A stretch of DNA of 64,000 nucleotides, taken from contig OX422188.1 of NCBI GenBank assembly GCA_949130485.1, positions 7,208,443-7,272,442 of the forward strand, given 5' to 3'. Shown piece by piece: positions 33,065 through 45,092 of this stretch. Origin of the DNA: Agelas oroides (taxonomy: Eukaryota; Porifera; Demospongiae; Agelasida; Agelasidae). Position numbers and translations under genes: made by a program. Each line of letters begins with the position of its first letter. Position 1 is the first letter of the stretch. The notes beneath the pieces are model-generated. The model was given only the letters and a program-made list of their open reading frames with translations. It had not been told where the DNA came from and searched no databases.

Positions 33065-36000
33065 TTAGTCCTCTTCTTCCACAATTGTCTCACTAAGGGC
33101 AAGGTCCCAGTAGTGCTCTACACCGTGGCGTTTCAGGTGTTCACGGGCTAGGCCCTCTGCGGGAAAGCCCTTGATCTTCCAGTCTGGGAAGCAACGGTCC
33201 TGGACTTTGCCCTGCAAGAGGAGGTTGACACTCCAATTAATGCACAGGACTGTAGGCTACATCTCATCTGGTAACCATGGCAACAATGAACTTACCTCCC
33301 ATACTACATTGCACGAGTTTAGCTTCTCCCTTTGATCCTCAGCATCTGAGTCATCATCTGTGATGAGGACGCGCAAATCACATGTGCCAAAAGTGCATTG
33401 TGTACATGGCATTGTACAATCTAATTTAACTGACAAAATAAAGAGGTTTGCTCAGACTACTGAGACTTGAATGCATGCACTTGGGCCTGTTTTTTAGGAA
33501 GATTATGTGGTTCTTTGATTGTTCATGTACATACCATCACCACGTTTGTCAGGATTCCAGTTGATGCGATGCAACATCAGCCGCTTAAACTTCTTCAAGC
33601 ATTTCGGACCTATTACATGAGAATTCACATTATCACCTAGCACACTACAGTACGTACCCCTCTCACCCACACCTACCTTAGCCTCATTTCAAGTCATTCA
33701 CCACAGCTATGATCATTTGTAGTACGAGTAGTGCTACTCAAACTGCAAGCAACGATAGCTATGGTGGAGGACTGGGAACAAGGCTATACCTACCTCCCTC
33801 CACAATCACTAAGTTGACATCACGGTACAACATCACACAGCCAGTCAGGTGATACTGCTGTGCATTCATGTCCACTTTGAACTTTATGGCCGGTTTGGAG
33901 AGATCCCGGACACGATACACTGTCACGTATGTCCCACACGACAGGTCCTCCTTCAGTTTCTTTGCCTTCTTGGCTTTCCTCTGTGCTGGAGTGAGTTTAC
34001 GAGCTGCATTGGCCTGCTCGTGACGTCTGCAGTCGGTGACATGAAGAGAGATGCATCATATCCACATACCGTATAGTGCAAAATTTTCGAGGGTCTAAAT
34101 TTTCGTGAGTAACGAGTTTTGAAGATTTCATTGAAATAATTTCTATGCTACACGTGCACGCCGCACACGCATATACTATGGGTGTGGCATTGACACGCAC
34201 TGTCACACTCGTCCACTCGAGCTCGCAGCTGTCAGCAAAGCAATGCCTACTTCGAAGGTATCTCTTTGGAGAGAGTGTCTTGCGGATTCGGCAGCTTAGC
34301 CCCGGGATGTTGTCCATCAACGTTCCTGCAGTCAGAGCATGGAAAGTATGTTTGTCTGCTCGTCAAAGATTTTCATTGAAAAATTTGCGAAATTCGCGAA
34401 ATTAAAGACCCACGAAAATATAGCACTATACGGTATCAAGTTCATCACTCCATACAATGTTACATGTGTCTAGTCTTGTATTATTAGGAAGGAGCTCATT
34501 CCCAGGCTACATTGTACATAAGTATCTGACATGACACAACACAGCACACATAGATATGTCACCCACTTCTGTCTCTCTGCCATCTGAGCTCGCACGTGTG
34601 CTTCTATCTTGGTGGGATCCTGCACCGCCTCACTGCCCAGGACTCGCATCAGGTTGCTAATACGAACTGGAGGAGAAAGCACACCACTATAGGAACATCA
34701 TTTGGTTGCAGGGGCTAGTAGAACAAGAACTCTCTTGGAGCTCGAGTCATGTGGGCCCCCTCTAATGGGGGCCTTTTCATGTCAGCTGTGTTGCATCCCC
34801 CCATTCCCAAATCCAAGTTGGCAGCAATAATGATGTAAAATTGGAGTAAGTAAGGTTTCTAACAACAGCTACCTATACCAGACTTTACAATTCTTGTGTT
34901 TGGAGGTAGTCTCCCTTAAATCCTTACATTTGTGTTATCTGACAGTGGGCATGTGTACCTTTTGGCTCAGGCTTGTCTGCCAGCCCAAACTGTATCTTCT
35001 CTTGCTTCTCTCTCTCCGCCTCACGTCTCCGCTGCTGGCGAAGTTTCTTACGCTCCTAAAGGTGTAATGAGTTATAGGAAGAGGAAAGGTAAACAGTATC
35101 CAGAGTGGAGGCATAATCTCAATAGGAGGTGTGTGGTAAAAATCAAACAGTTGCTGCGTTTGAAGCGTTGTAGTGATGAATATTTTTATGGCAAGACTCA
35201 TGTATACTGGCATCACATTGATGAAGTACACATGATCTCTACCCTTAGAAGTTCAGCAATACATGTGGTAAGCAGAGGCTAGTACTATGAGTAACAGCGC
35301 TAATCTAGTGTCAAGTTGTTAACTCCAGCAGCAATGCTGGACAATCTTGCTGAAAAGGTATTGTTTGTGTACAATCGGAAGCGCGAAAAGTGTCCGTTAT
35401 ACAGAGAGTAGCGGGGTGTCCACTATTGAAGTCTATGGAGAAACGGTCGAGACTTTCAGAATTGTCCGTTATATCATGGGCGTCCACTGTTGAGGGGTGT
35501 CCGTTAAGTGGGGTTCCACTGTACAGTGGTAATGCATGTAAAAGTGGTTGATTTTCTGCATGAACAATCCACAAACCTTTTTGGTGAGCATGATGGGAAT
35601 GGAGGGTGGGACAAGGGGCTCCCCTGGCGGCTGCTGGGAGGGGGGATGCTCAATGAGGTTGGTTACATCCCTGTACTTCTGGTCTGGTGCCACCTGCTGA
35701 TAATAATCTGCATAGCTGTAGGAGGGAGGGAGGGAGGGAGGGAGGGAGGAAGGGAGGAAGGGAGGGAGGGAGGGGGAGGGGGGGAAGAGAAAAGATTAGT
35801 ATCCTTGCAGAGCACTCCCAGGGATGAAATCGAGATGCTGTGAGGTGGCTTATGGTAGCTTCTGAGATCCCTCTAATCAAAACTACATGGCTCTTTGATG
35901 ATCAACTCATGATGAGGGAAGGGGCATATCCCACTCTCATGCCCAGACCATGTGTGCCTCATGCTAGGCAAGAAATTAGACCTGGTGTACCTCGTGAGAG

Positions 36001-39000
36001 GGTGAGGTCTGGGGACGAGACTAGGCTTATCTCTGGGTCCCCAACCTCTGCTGGAGCCTCACCTCCTGTTGGGTAGAATGGTTGCATCCCACCATTCCAC
36101 TAGTGGAATGTCCTCCTCTCTCCCCTCCCTACTTGGACCGAGAAGTGCCAGCTTGGTTGCAGAGGAGATGCCTGTCTTGCGGGCTACAGAGGCAATGTTG
36201 GAGTGAAGCTGATCCAACTGGGCCTTAGCACGAAGCATCTGACCCTCGATGATGAATTTGCCTGAGGAGAGGGGGAGGAAGAAGTGTAGAGAAAGATGAG
36301 CAAAAAAAAAAGAGGGTGGGGAGAATGTAGGGAGGAAGGGGGAGGAGGGCACAAAGAGAACGGAGGAGAGAAAGAGGAAGACGGGCACATATATGAAGAT
36401 GAAGTGGAATTGGTCTGATACCAAACACCCACATACATGTACAGATTGAGTTTGTTGTCTAATATTACACATTCAGAACAGAGGTCTTGCTTGCATCAGC
36501 TGCAAATTACTAAAAACTGACCCGACCTATACGTATCATACATAACTAAAACTACATTTCTGAATGATTGTTATTGAGTGAATTAGTGAAGAATGTTGTG
36601 CAATGAGACAGACTGGCGCACATACAACCAACAAACTCAGTCCCAGGTGTACTACAAGTGAAGAGCAGGGCCTGGGAATGAGTCTCTAGTCAATTGCCTA
36701 CCAGGATCGTTGAATTTGAATACTTTTTTCCCACGCTGAGAGGAGGGGATGGTCACTCGGCTGTCAAAGTACATGGTGGTGGTCTCCTCTCTCTCTTCCT
36801 TCTTCTGTGGCTTCTCTGTGATCTGCTTGAAGCTGGCTCGCTGCTGGGCACGTATGTTGGCCTGTAGAGGAGTGGGAGGATGGGAGGGAAGGATAGAGAG
36901 GAGGAGAGGGAGAAAGAGAGGGAAAGAAGATGAAGGTTAAAAGGGATAAAGGGATGGAGGAAAAGAGGGATGAAGGAAGAATCAGGGGGAGAAGCGTGCC
37001 TTCAAGGTTGGTTGTCTGACGGAGAGTTGGATGGTTCTTCCGGTGGCATCCACAGTTCTCCCTGCCTCATCTAGGATGAGGGGGGTTGGCTTAGAAGGAG
37101 CCTGGAATCTTGTGTGTGCGGGAGAGGGAGGGATGAAAACTTAATGATTACTGTAAACACACTCCTTATCCACACAGCCAAACTTACTTATCTCCAGGCT
37201 TCCCTAGACCAGAAAGCTGCAGTGTGGGTGAGCACGAGGAAAAGTCATAGTGGGATGATTCTAAGCAGCAATACTAAGCACATGTGCTCACCAAGCCAGG
37301 TTTGCTCAGTAGTTGACTCTGAATACGAGCCTGTAGCTCTGCTGCTTTCCTCGCCTTTTCTATTGCAAGTGTCAAGGAAGGATGGAGGGAGAGGTGAGGG
37401 AGAGTGGAAGGGAGAAGGGGAGGGAAGGGGAGGGAGGGAAGGGTTGGAAGGGAGGGAGGGAGGAAGGAAGGGAGAATGAGGAGGGGAGGAAGGGGAAGAA
37501 GGGGGGGGAAAGGAGGGGAAAAGAAAGTGAGAGCCTTTCTAGCAACAAAAGCTTATTAATAAGTAGTACATGTATAACTCACCAATGGCATCAGACATGA
37601 CATTGTGTTGATATTCTGGTGTTTGTGTTATGCTGAAGGGAGGGAGGTTGGGGGTGGGGAGAAGAGCAACTGGAGCGGGCTGCTGTACCTACAAGTGTGT
37701 GTGAAGTCAAGAGACCATGTCACGTGCAACCACAGTAGACAACATATCTACTTCCAAATATGGAGTTCTAAGGTGGCCATGGCAACGCACCAGCAAACTC
37801 TGGGTCTGTTTCTTTCTCTCCTCAATTTGCTTCATGGTAGTTGCCAGCATCTCCTGGATGTGGCTGTGGTCCACACCTCCTGTGTCATCCTCGACTGGAA
37901 AAGGAGGCGGGGAACTGTCATCAGCCTTCACAGCCTCAAAACGACTAAAGGAGGACAACCATCACAAATGTAACAACCATTTTACAAGCCGTAGTGTAGA
38001 CCTAGCTCACTCCTAGTCTTTCATCTTTATCCCAACCTTTAGCATGGTGGTATGTGGTATGTAGCATTCAAACTGAACTTGCAGAATTCTTCAGCTAACA
38101 AAGTTGACGCTGTGTTAACCTAATGCATGAACACTGCAAACTGCAGTGGTGCTAGCAACTCAAGCTAAGTGAGTGAAGGCCAGGGAGTGAGGCGAGTGTG
38201 CTCCTACAGGTGTGTACCTGACTCGCTTCTTTTTCGGGACAGGTTCTACGGAGGTCTCCTCTTCATTCTCTCCAAACACTTCCTGAAAGAACACAAGCGA
38301 TGCTCACAGGGATGATACCCACTTAAGCTTTTAAAATTGTTGCTATGGCAATGATATATTCAAACCGACTTGCCTGCACTTTTCTTCTCCTGGAAGGCGC
38401 TGAAGTGACAGTGAAGTTACTGGTGGCAAGCTTGGATGACTTGATCTGGGAGAAAGTGACAAGTCACAGGTACAGCAGATTGCAAAAGTCTTGCAACAAG
38501 CAAGCTGAACAGTGGAAAACCACAATTGATTTACTGTGTTTGAACCAAGAGGAAGGCATGCTGAGGCGGGAAAGATAATCAGATTCATATGTGGTAAATC
38601 AATTGTGGTTTTTCACTGTTTAGCTTGCGTGTTGCAAGACTTTTGCAATCTGCTGTACAGTGCCATTCAAAATCACAAAACAGCCTCTGGAGAACATACC
38701 TCCAACACTTTCCTATACAGTGACTCCACAAACTTTGGCGCCGCATTGTCCAGAAATGGAGAAAGATGATCTAATTAACGGAAAACGGACTCGAATCATT
38801 CAGATGTGGTGTACCTAGGCCATGGTAAGTTAATTCATTGTGTCTGCTCACACACAGGTAGACAGAATAGTCGAAAGCCATGTACATCACCATTGCTGGC
38901 ATTTTTAATGTGCCATCTAGATCCCCAGAACCTTCCATATACATAATCCCCAAACCACACCCTTTACCAAATACATCCCTTACTTTGTACCTTAACTAAT

Positions 39001-39732
39001 TGGGGCGAACCTGAACGAGCCCCACACTAGCAAGACTGCATTGTGCACACACATGTGTTGTGTTTAATTGTTTGCTTGCTTGTGGTCACTTACCGTAAAT
39101 TTAACTGAGCACATGTAAATGAACATCCACACACGCTTTAGCTTGGTCAAAAGCAGCAGTGGAAGGGCTACTGCCAGAGTGCAGCATTGGTGTGAAAGAA
39201 GCCCAGAGTGAAGATGACTCAAGAGTCAAGTTAAAGCACGGATGGCAACTTACATATGATTTATAAACTATCTTAGTTATGGACCAAGAAAGACAAATTT
39301 TGCGGCAGACATGCACGGTGGCTGAAGCTGCTTCATGTAAGGGCCGTACACAATTTAAACTACGCTCCAGAGATTCAACACATATGATTTGGGTGTGAAG
39401 CTTTGTATGACTAACAGCAGTCACAAACCCTGCTGCTATTCGTGCTTCGTATCCTACGACATAAACCATCACAATGTGCTGCTCACTCAGGCTCGTCCCA
39501 CAATGCTGAAGCATCTCCCTAATTTATGCTTGTGTATGGCTCATGCAGCAGTGGTGCGCTCTAAATAGAATACCACTCCTTTACCTGTGGTGGCCTGTCT
39601 ACTGAGACTTTTAGCGACACAGTCCAGTGCTGCATTAACGACCGTATCCTCTGAGAAGCCGAGGAACGCAGTGACGCTCTCAGACACCCACGGACGAAGC
39701 TCTTCCAACTCTTTCTTCGACAGCATGCTCAC
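33065..39732 (-). CDS. PRPF3: U4/U6 snRNP protein PRPF3
   Basis: PRPF3 (hPrp3) binds U4/U6 and the PRPF4/PPIH complex in the tri-snRNP. Seventeen exons (-): 39732-39585, 38770-38700, 38445-38374, 38282-38218, 37944-37791, 37688-37583, 37359-37292, 37101-37000, 36861-36702, 36261-36063, 35715-35577, 35055-34959, 34666-34567, 34026-33794, 33609-33535, 33357-33296 and 33211-33065. The sum is 1998 nt, 665 aa (human 683). The PWI domain begins [13 protein letters not shown]; then [70 protein letters not shown], and the C-terminal DUF1115 with [11 protein letters not shown] and [13 protein letters not shown]. Exons 3 and 8 appear to end at GC donors. Human has Ala and AD-rich insertions that are missing here. 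Its upstream neighbour is not divergent, unlike most genes in the window. Confidence 0.95.
33678..33785. mobile_element. Hairpin element, long degenerate form
   Basis: TAGCCTCATTTCAAGTCATTC with CACCACAGCTAT(GA) pairs with ATAGCTATGGTG and ACTGGGAACAAGGCTA. Confidence 0.6.
34067..34435. mobile_element. TACCGTATA-type palindromic element, long form
   Basis: Termini TACCGTATAGTGCAAAATTTTC and GAAAATATAGCACTATACGGTA (short mismatches). The interior of about 320 bp is unrelated to the copies at 26 kb. It lies in PRPF3 intron 13. Confidence 0.8.
35370..35523. mobile_element. GTCCGTTA-type repeat (MITE fragment)
   Basis: Several spaced copies of GTGTCCGTTA(T) and GTGTCCACT, ending GTCCGTTAAGTGGGGTTCCACTGTA. 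This is the layout of a small transposon terminus with subterminal motif repeats that I recall from invertebrate genomes. The opposite terminus is not seen. Confidence 0.5.
35717..35782. repeat. (GGGA)n tract at the PRPF3 exon 11 acceptor
   Basis: GGGA tetranucleotides; pyrimidine-rich on the sense strand, starting directly at the acceptor. Confidence 0.9.
35930..36024. mobile_element. Hairpin element
   Basis: CTCTCATGCCCAGACC and inner segments pair with GGTCTGGGGACGAGACTA. It lies in PRPF3 intron 10. Confidence 0.55.
37375..37530. repeat. GGGAAGG-rich tract upstream of the PRPF3 exon 7 acceptor
   Basis: Purine-rich on +, therefore a 150-bp polypyrimidine stretch in the sense orientation just before the acceptor at 37360. 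Confidence 0.85.
38470..38658. mobile_element. Long inverted repeat (about 63-bp arms), PRPF3 intron 3 flank
   Basis: GTACAGCAGATTGCAAAAGT at the left end and ACTTTTGCAATCTGCTGTAC at the right. The arms continue through CTTGCAACA and CCACAATTGATTTA to a 60-bp loop. This is a single copy of an apparently separate MITE family, lying between exons 2 and 3. Confidence 0.85.
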
Positions 39733-40312
39733 TTCATTACGTCAACATGACGTAAACACAGCCATCCGTATTCCAGTAAAAACCCAAACGTATCCGGAGA
39801 CTACGGTAGATATGCAGTATTAAAAGATCAAGTAAAGCCTTGATCCCAGGCTCTCCCTGCAATAAACAATAGCAGGAAGAGTTTAGGAACAAGGCTTGAG
39901 AAAAATTGACACATCCTTCAGTGACTGGATATCATATACTTCAACAAACTTTTCTCACAAAGCCATTATTCATGTAACACTATACACACACATACACACA
40001 CACACAGAATACAAGACTTAGTGGTTACAGTAAGGACAGTCAGGCGGACATGGTGATAATAAAACGTCCAGTAAAACATTCCACAGGTAGCAGTGAACAC
40101 ATGTGGTTGCTGATAAGCAATCAGATGACCTTTTAAATATAATTAATCCTGCTATCTCTATGGACTAGTGTTCATAAGAGCCCTGCAGAGAAAGAGAAGG
40201 CAGAGATACATCATGTTAATACATAGCCTCGTTCCCAGACTTTTATGCTCCAAGCTTTCATCACTTGCAACCTTTTCACACTGAAAGGTGCGTGAGAGTC
40301 AGGGAGCGGGGA

Positions 40313-40665
40313 TACCGTATAGCGGGAAATTTTCGCTGGTGCAAATTTTCGCGGAAAAGCGTCCAGACTCTTCAGAAGAAATTTTCGCGGAACGCAGGAC
40401 GCTCTGACCACACCCCTACCAGTTGATGCGACATCTTTGGAGCGTCTCTTACGGTTTTGTTGGTATTTCGTACAGTAAGAGGCTGATTCTTCTTTACGGC
40501 AACCATTTAGAGGGCAGACAGACTGTAGAGAACCATCACGTTCACATGGGTACTCGACGTACGCACGTGATGACGTCACAATTTAGTTTTTATTTTTGCG
40601 GAAGCAGGTCTGTCCGCGAAAATCGCGAAAATTTGCACCCAGCGAAAATTTCCCGCTATACGGTA
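40313..40665. mobile_element. TACCGTATA-type palindromic element, long form
   Basis: TACCGTATAGCGGGAAATTT and GCTGGTGCAAATTTTCGCGG pair with CGCGAAAATTTGCACCCAGC and AAATTTCCCGCTATACGGTA. Confidence 0.9.
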
Positions 40666-40897
40666 CTACCCCAAGATAACAGAAAGTGATAAGAAGGGAC
40701 AAATCTGAGCAAACTGCTACACTGAGGGTATGATGAGAGTACCACCGAACCCTTTACATGAAGCTATTTCCACTATCCATGAGTAATCTAGCTTTTTGCT
40801 TATGCATAGCTTGTATTTAAGACAGCTTTGTTGAATATTTTACGAATGGTCTTCACATTCATGAAGTTTTGTCAATTGATCAGCATCAAATTTGAAA

Positions 40898-41025
40898 CCG
40901 GTCCGAATTATTGAACCGTTACTAAAAATAGTAACACGTATGCACAGCTGCACAGACATAAGCCGTTGTTGCTAAGCATGTGCCGGGTGTTCTATTTTTA
41001 GTAACAGTTCAATAATTTTGACCGG
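40898..41025. mobile_element. Inverted repeat (about 40-bp arms)
   Basis: CCGGTCCGAATTATTGAACC and GTTACTAAAAATAG pair with CTATTTTTAGTAAC and AGTTCAATAATTTTGACCGG. The loop is about 45 bp. Confidence 0.8.
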
Positions 41026-41371
41026 ACTGTGGGCTTCTATTGGAGTTACACGCTCTTACTCTAGCCACCCGTTCTTATGCGCCTCTTGTCAGCATTCATT
41101 GTCATTTACCAAAATTCCATGAGCAATTAAACGGTGCCCAATACTCTCTATAGCAATTTACATCACATGGGAATCTTAAAGCACAGCAAACTCAGCTTGA
41201 GTCTGGTACTTTCATGCACGACTAGCTCCATATGGAACATGTAGAAATACTGTATCACATACAAATAGGGTGGAACACAGGAATGACAAACACACCATAG
41301 ACATAATAGTAAAATCATGGTTTAACTCGCTAGCAGGTGGCCCACTTAGGTTCACTTCAAATATAGGGGTA

Positions 41372-44300
41372 TTAAAAAAAATCCACAACACTTACCACAA
41401 AGGTCCCTGTCGGTGTCACTGCCTCAGGAACTTCGATTTTACCCTCATAGCCACCTTTTGACTGCATACGCGACTGTACTGAACTTACCTACACCAGAGG
41501 AAAGAAGAGAGGGAGGAAAGAGGGGGAAGTGAGGAGGGAGGAGAAAGAAGAGATACAGATGAGAGTGGTCAATACATGATAAACAACAGTACACAGTCAT
41601 TAAACTACAGAAAGATGCACCATGGGGCAATCTGGGCCCCTAGACTGAGATCCTACATTGCTAGTCGTTGTGACTTACATCTGAACTACCAAAGTCACTA
41701 CTCCCAATATGTCCTGTGTGCTGTAGGAGGGAGAGGAGAGAGGAGAACAAGGTAAATCAATGTCTACACTATGTACATTGATTCTTTCACACTCACGTAG
41801 ACCCAGCCTTGTTCCCAGGCCCCTGACAAAGGAACTGATACATTGTGCATTCACTGATCCCCACTTCTTTGTGGGGCCACGGAAACAAATAATTATAGTC
41901 TGTGTTACGTGACAGTACATTGTTGAATCACATGGGTTGCTACTCTCCAGTCAAGAAAGGTAGTGTTCCATGATAGGAAGGTATGCTTGGAAAAGTCACG
42001 TATGTTCTCAGAACACTCCAATAGCACAAAGAACCAATAGGAATACACCATGTTTACTACGGATGCAATTGCATGCAGAGCAGGCGGAGGTTGAGCTGTC
42101 AGGAGAGACACATGGACAGCTACTAGTACACCTTTTCTTGCCCAATATCAGAAAGTCGTCTCAAACCGTGCTAACCAACACAGCATACAACGCACAGCTC
42201 CTCACACAGCACAAACCCTCCTCATACAGCATACAACGCACAGCTCCTCACACAGCACAAACCTTCCTCGTACATTGTACAATACACACCTTCCCCATAG
42301 CACAAATTCTCCTCATACATCGTACAATACACACTTCCTCCATAGCACAAATCTTCCTCGTACATTGTACAATACACACTTCCCCCATAGCACAAACCTT
42401 CCTCATACATTGTACAATACACACTTCCCCCATAGCACAAACCTTCCTCATACATTGTACAATACACACTTCCCCCATAGCACAAACCTTCCTCATACAT
42501 TGTACAATACACACTTCCCCCATAGCACAAACCTTCCTCATACATTGTACAATACACACTTCCCCCATAGCACAAACCTTCCTCATACATTGTACAATAC
42601 ACACTTCCCTCCATAGCACAAACCTTCCTCATACAGTGTACAATACACACTTCCCCCATAGCACAAACTCTCCTCGTACATTGTACAATACACACTTCCC
42701 CCATAGCACAAACTCTCCTACATCGTACAATACACACTCACATAGCACAAACTCTCCTTGTACATCGTACGATACACACTTCCCCCATAGCACAAACTCT
42801 CCTTGTATATCGTACAATACACACTCACATAGCATATCACATAGGGTACAACAAACCCTCCACCCTCCCCCCACACATCATACACCTCTTCACACAGCTC
42901 ACCTGAAAATCTGTCGGTAAACCTATCAAACTCTTATCAATCCTCCGTCTCGGCCTCGGCTATGGGGGGAGAGAGGGTGAGAGATAGTTCACGACAAGAA
43001 CAACAAACTCCTCTAACTGCACCAACAATGTGACACATACCTTGTTCAAACACAGGTTCACATCCATTTATGAGTACACTATCATTAATTATACCACATC
43101 CCATATTAGGAGTTGCCAACAGTAAGCCTACTAATACCTTATATGTCCATAATGAAAACAACACACAGGTCTGATAGTCCTATGTTGTCACACACAGTAC
43201 AAAACCTTGATACATGATACATTCTTACGCACTATACACAGCTCAACTTTCGTGTACTTATTAACCTCAAAAATAGTTTTCGGTTCTCTAGTGCCAACAA
43301 TTAGCACGCTACCACCATAGACACCCACACTACAACAACAACACGAGTCCAGGTATATAAGCCCTCGCCAGTGGCCCAGGGCTGCATTCAAATGACGACC
43401 GGAACTTCTTTGTCCCTCTAACATTCACTTTTAGACACATTACAGTGCTCAACTGTAAGATGAGACTCAGTGTGACGCCAAAACACACATACAGACTACA
43501 TAAGAGGGGTTGGTAGCCAATGGCAGGTTAGTCTTCCCTTCTATTGAGACATGTGGGGTCTAGGAGTGTGCGGATTATGCTGGCATTAAAATGAGCATAA
43601 TAGGTTGCAAAAGCGTTGAGCATAATGCGAGCATAATAGGCAGATTATCTGAAGAAATTGCATCGTTTGATTAAAGTCTTGCGAAAACTAGCCCCATTAA
43701 CGAGAGTCAAGCAACAGGCAGCAGCTCACAGGTCACCATTTCTTCTCCAACGTCCTTACTAAGCAAACGTAGAGTCCCCACAAAGTTGGAATTAATGTGG
43801 AAGCGTAAGGTTAGGGTAAATGCACCGCCAGTTATGGACTTTGATACATGGTTTCAGCATAATAGGGGGGATTTGTAGAGCAGGTAGATATTTGGAGCAG
43901 GGCAGCATAGCATAGAAGGAGCACAATCAGCCTACCCCTAGTGGGGGTCTCTAGGAGCTCATCAGGCAGCTAACAGGAACAGGGAAAATGGCTACTAAAT
44001 AAGTACGTTAAAATGAACGTCAAGTCTTATTGTGGATATGAGATGGTATATTAGACATGAGTATTTGCAAGTGCCATTGTCAGAACAATCTTTGAATGCT
44101 ACAAACAGACGATGGTATGTTTGTACCGAGTGTCTAGTACCATATGCCTGAAGAAGGCCCTTCTGGCTTGTGCACTCAAAGATTGTTCTGACCAATCACT
44201 TGCAAATGAATATTCACACCTAGTATACTGACACAATCTTCAGCCCGAGAGATATGTTGTTCAAGGTTTAGACTACCTGGAGAGCAAATGGTGTTGTATT

Positions 44301-45092
44301 TAGTCTACACAAAGAAATGTGGTTGTCAGCTGGCCTGTCCTGTGAAATGAATACTTTTATAGGAATCTAAAAATAGCCTGTAGTGTTAAATAAGGAACAG
44401 AACTGCATCCCAGACAAGTTCCATTCCAAGAACAAGACTCATTAGTTGAAGCCATGTCAGTGGTAATCTTTCTTGTAACATAAGAAAGTGCATCACGTTC
44501 TTATATGGTCAAGATCTTCACCAGCCCTAGAAAATGACCAGTGAAGAAAGGGTGAGCTGTCAGCTGCCTCAATGAATTTCTTTTATAGAGACTATAAATA
44601 GCTCACAATGCTAATTAAGGAAATGTACCACAAGAAGCAAGACAAGTTCCTGGATGAATGTGATTTGTGTAGAAGCTACCTTGGAAATTATTGCACCTTG
44701 GAAACTGTACCAGGAAGCACCAGTTCCTATATCCTTAACCACAGTAGGAAATGGTTGAGATCATTTGATTGAGTTAAGAAATCACATTTAATACAGCCAC
44801 ACTGTGAACCTATTTACCACTCAAAATCTGCAAACTATGGTAAGTGACTCCAGAAAGGTCACATCTGTCACTACAGGTTCTCAAGAAAGGTCACATCTGT
44901 CACTACAGGTTCTCAAGAAAGGTCACATCTGTCACACCAGGGAGGTAATCACCACATCCAAACCACATTGTCATGACTTGGGCAGACCTCTAGTCTACTA
45001 ACAAGGCCACCAAACCTTCTCCCTCATCGTATTCTACTCACCGGAGGCTCCTCTGCTCCTAAGCATGATAGACAGGACCATGAGTCGCCCAT
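41372..45092 (-). CDS. CDC42SE: CDC42 small effector protein (CDC42SE/SPEC)
   Basis: Small CRIB-domain effectors bind active CDC42 and sit at the membrane through N-terminal cysteines. Exons (-): 45092-45042, 42959-42903, 41720-41679 and 41488-41372, giving 88 aa (human SE1 79, SE2 84). The N terminus MGDSWSCLSCLGAEEPP corresponds to MSEFWLCFNCCIAEQPQP, with likely palmitoylated cysteines. The CRIB core RRRIDKSLIGLPTDF continues into HTGHIGSSD across an intron. The last exon reads VQSRMQSKGGYEGKI, comparable to the human QEQMRSKG. Its end is uncertain: a GTAAGT at 41395 could splice to an unseen further exon; otherwise the frame stops at 41372. Intron 2 (41721-42902) carries a 45-bp minisatellite. 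Confidence 0.88.
42185..42850. repeat. 45-bp minisatellite in CDC42SE intron 2
   Basis: About 14 units of CACACTTCCCCCATAGCAC plus AAACCTTCCTCATACATTGT plus ACAATA. Central copies are identical, edge copies degenerate. Because 45 is divisible by three, open frames on both strands are artefacts. Confidence 0.95.
43574..43640. repeat. GCATAAT-type dispersed repeat, second copy
   Basis: TTATGCTGGCATTAAAATGAG and GCATAATGCGAGCATAATAG; relative of 29276. Confidence 0.6.
44057..44217. mobile_element. Inverted repeat (about 40-bp arms) in CDC42SE intron 1
   Basis: GAGTATTTGCAAGTG...CAGAACAATCTTTGA pairs with TCAAAGATTGTTCTG...CACTTGCAAATGAATATTC. Confidence 0.8.
44850..44940. repeat. 32-bp tandem repeat, three units
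   Basis: AGAAAGGTCACATCTGTCAC plus TACAGGTTCTCA, repeated. Confidence 0.85.

Larger units (their letters stand above)
39733..41371. other. Gene-poor stretch between PRPF3 start and CDC42SE end
   Basis: No coding exon is supported. It holds a degenerate hairpin (39834-39897, AAAGCCTTGATCCCAGGCTC / GGAACAAGGCTT), a hairpin fragment at 40226, a palindromic element at 40313-40665, an inverted repeat at 40898-41025 and a short CA run near 39990. Confidence 0.6.

Noticed and set aside
34932-35282. Forward ORF across PRPF3 intron 11 and exon 12
   Set aside because: Antisense shadow; the real signal is PRPF3 exon 12 on the minus strand.
42185-42920. Long ORFs on both strands with 15-residue repeats
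   Set aside because: The 45-bp minisatellite is a multiple of three, so frames stay open by arithmetic; there is no start context or splicing support.
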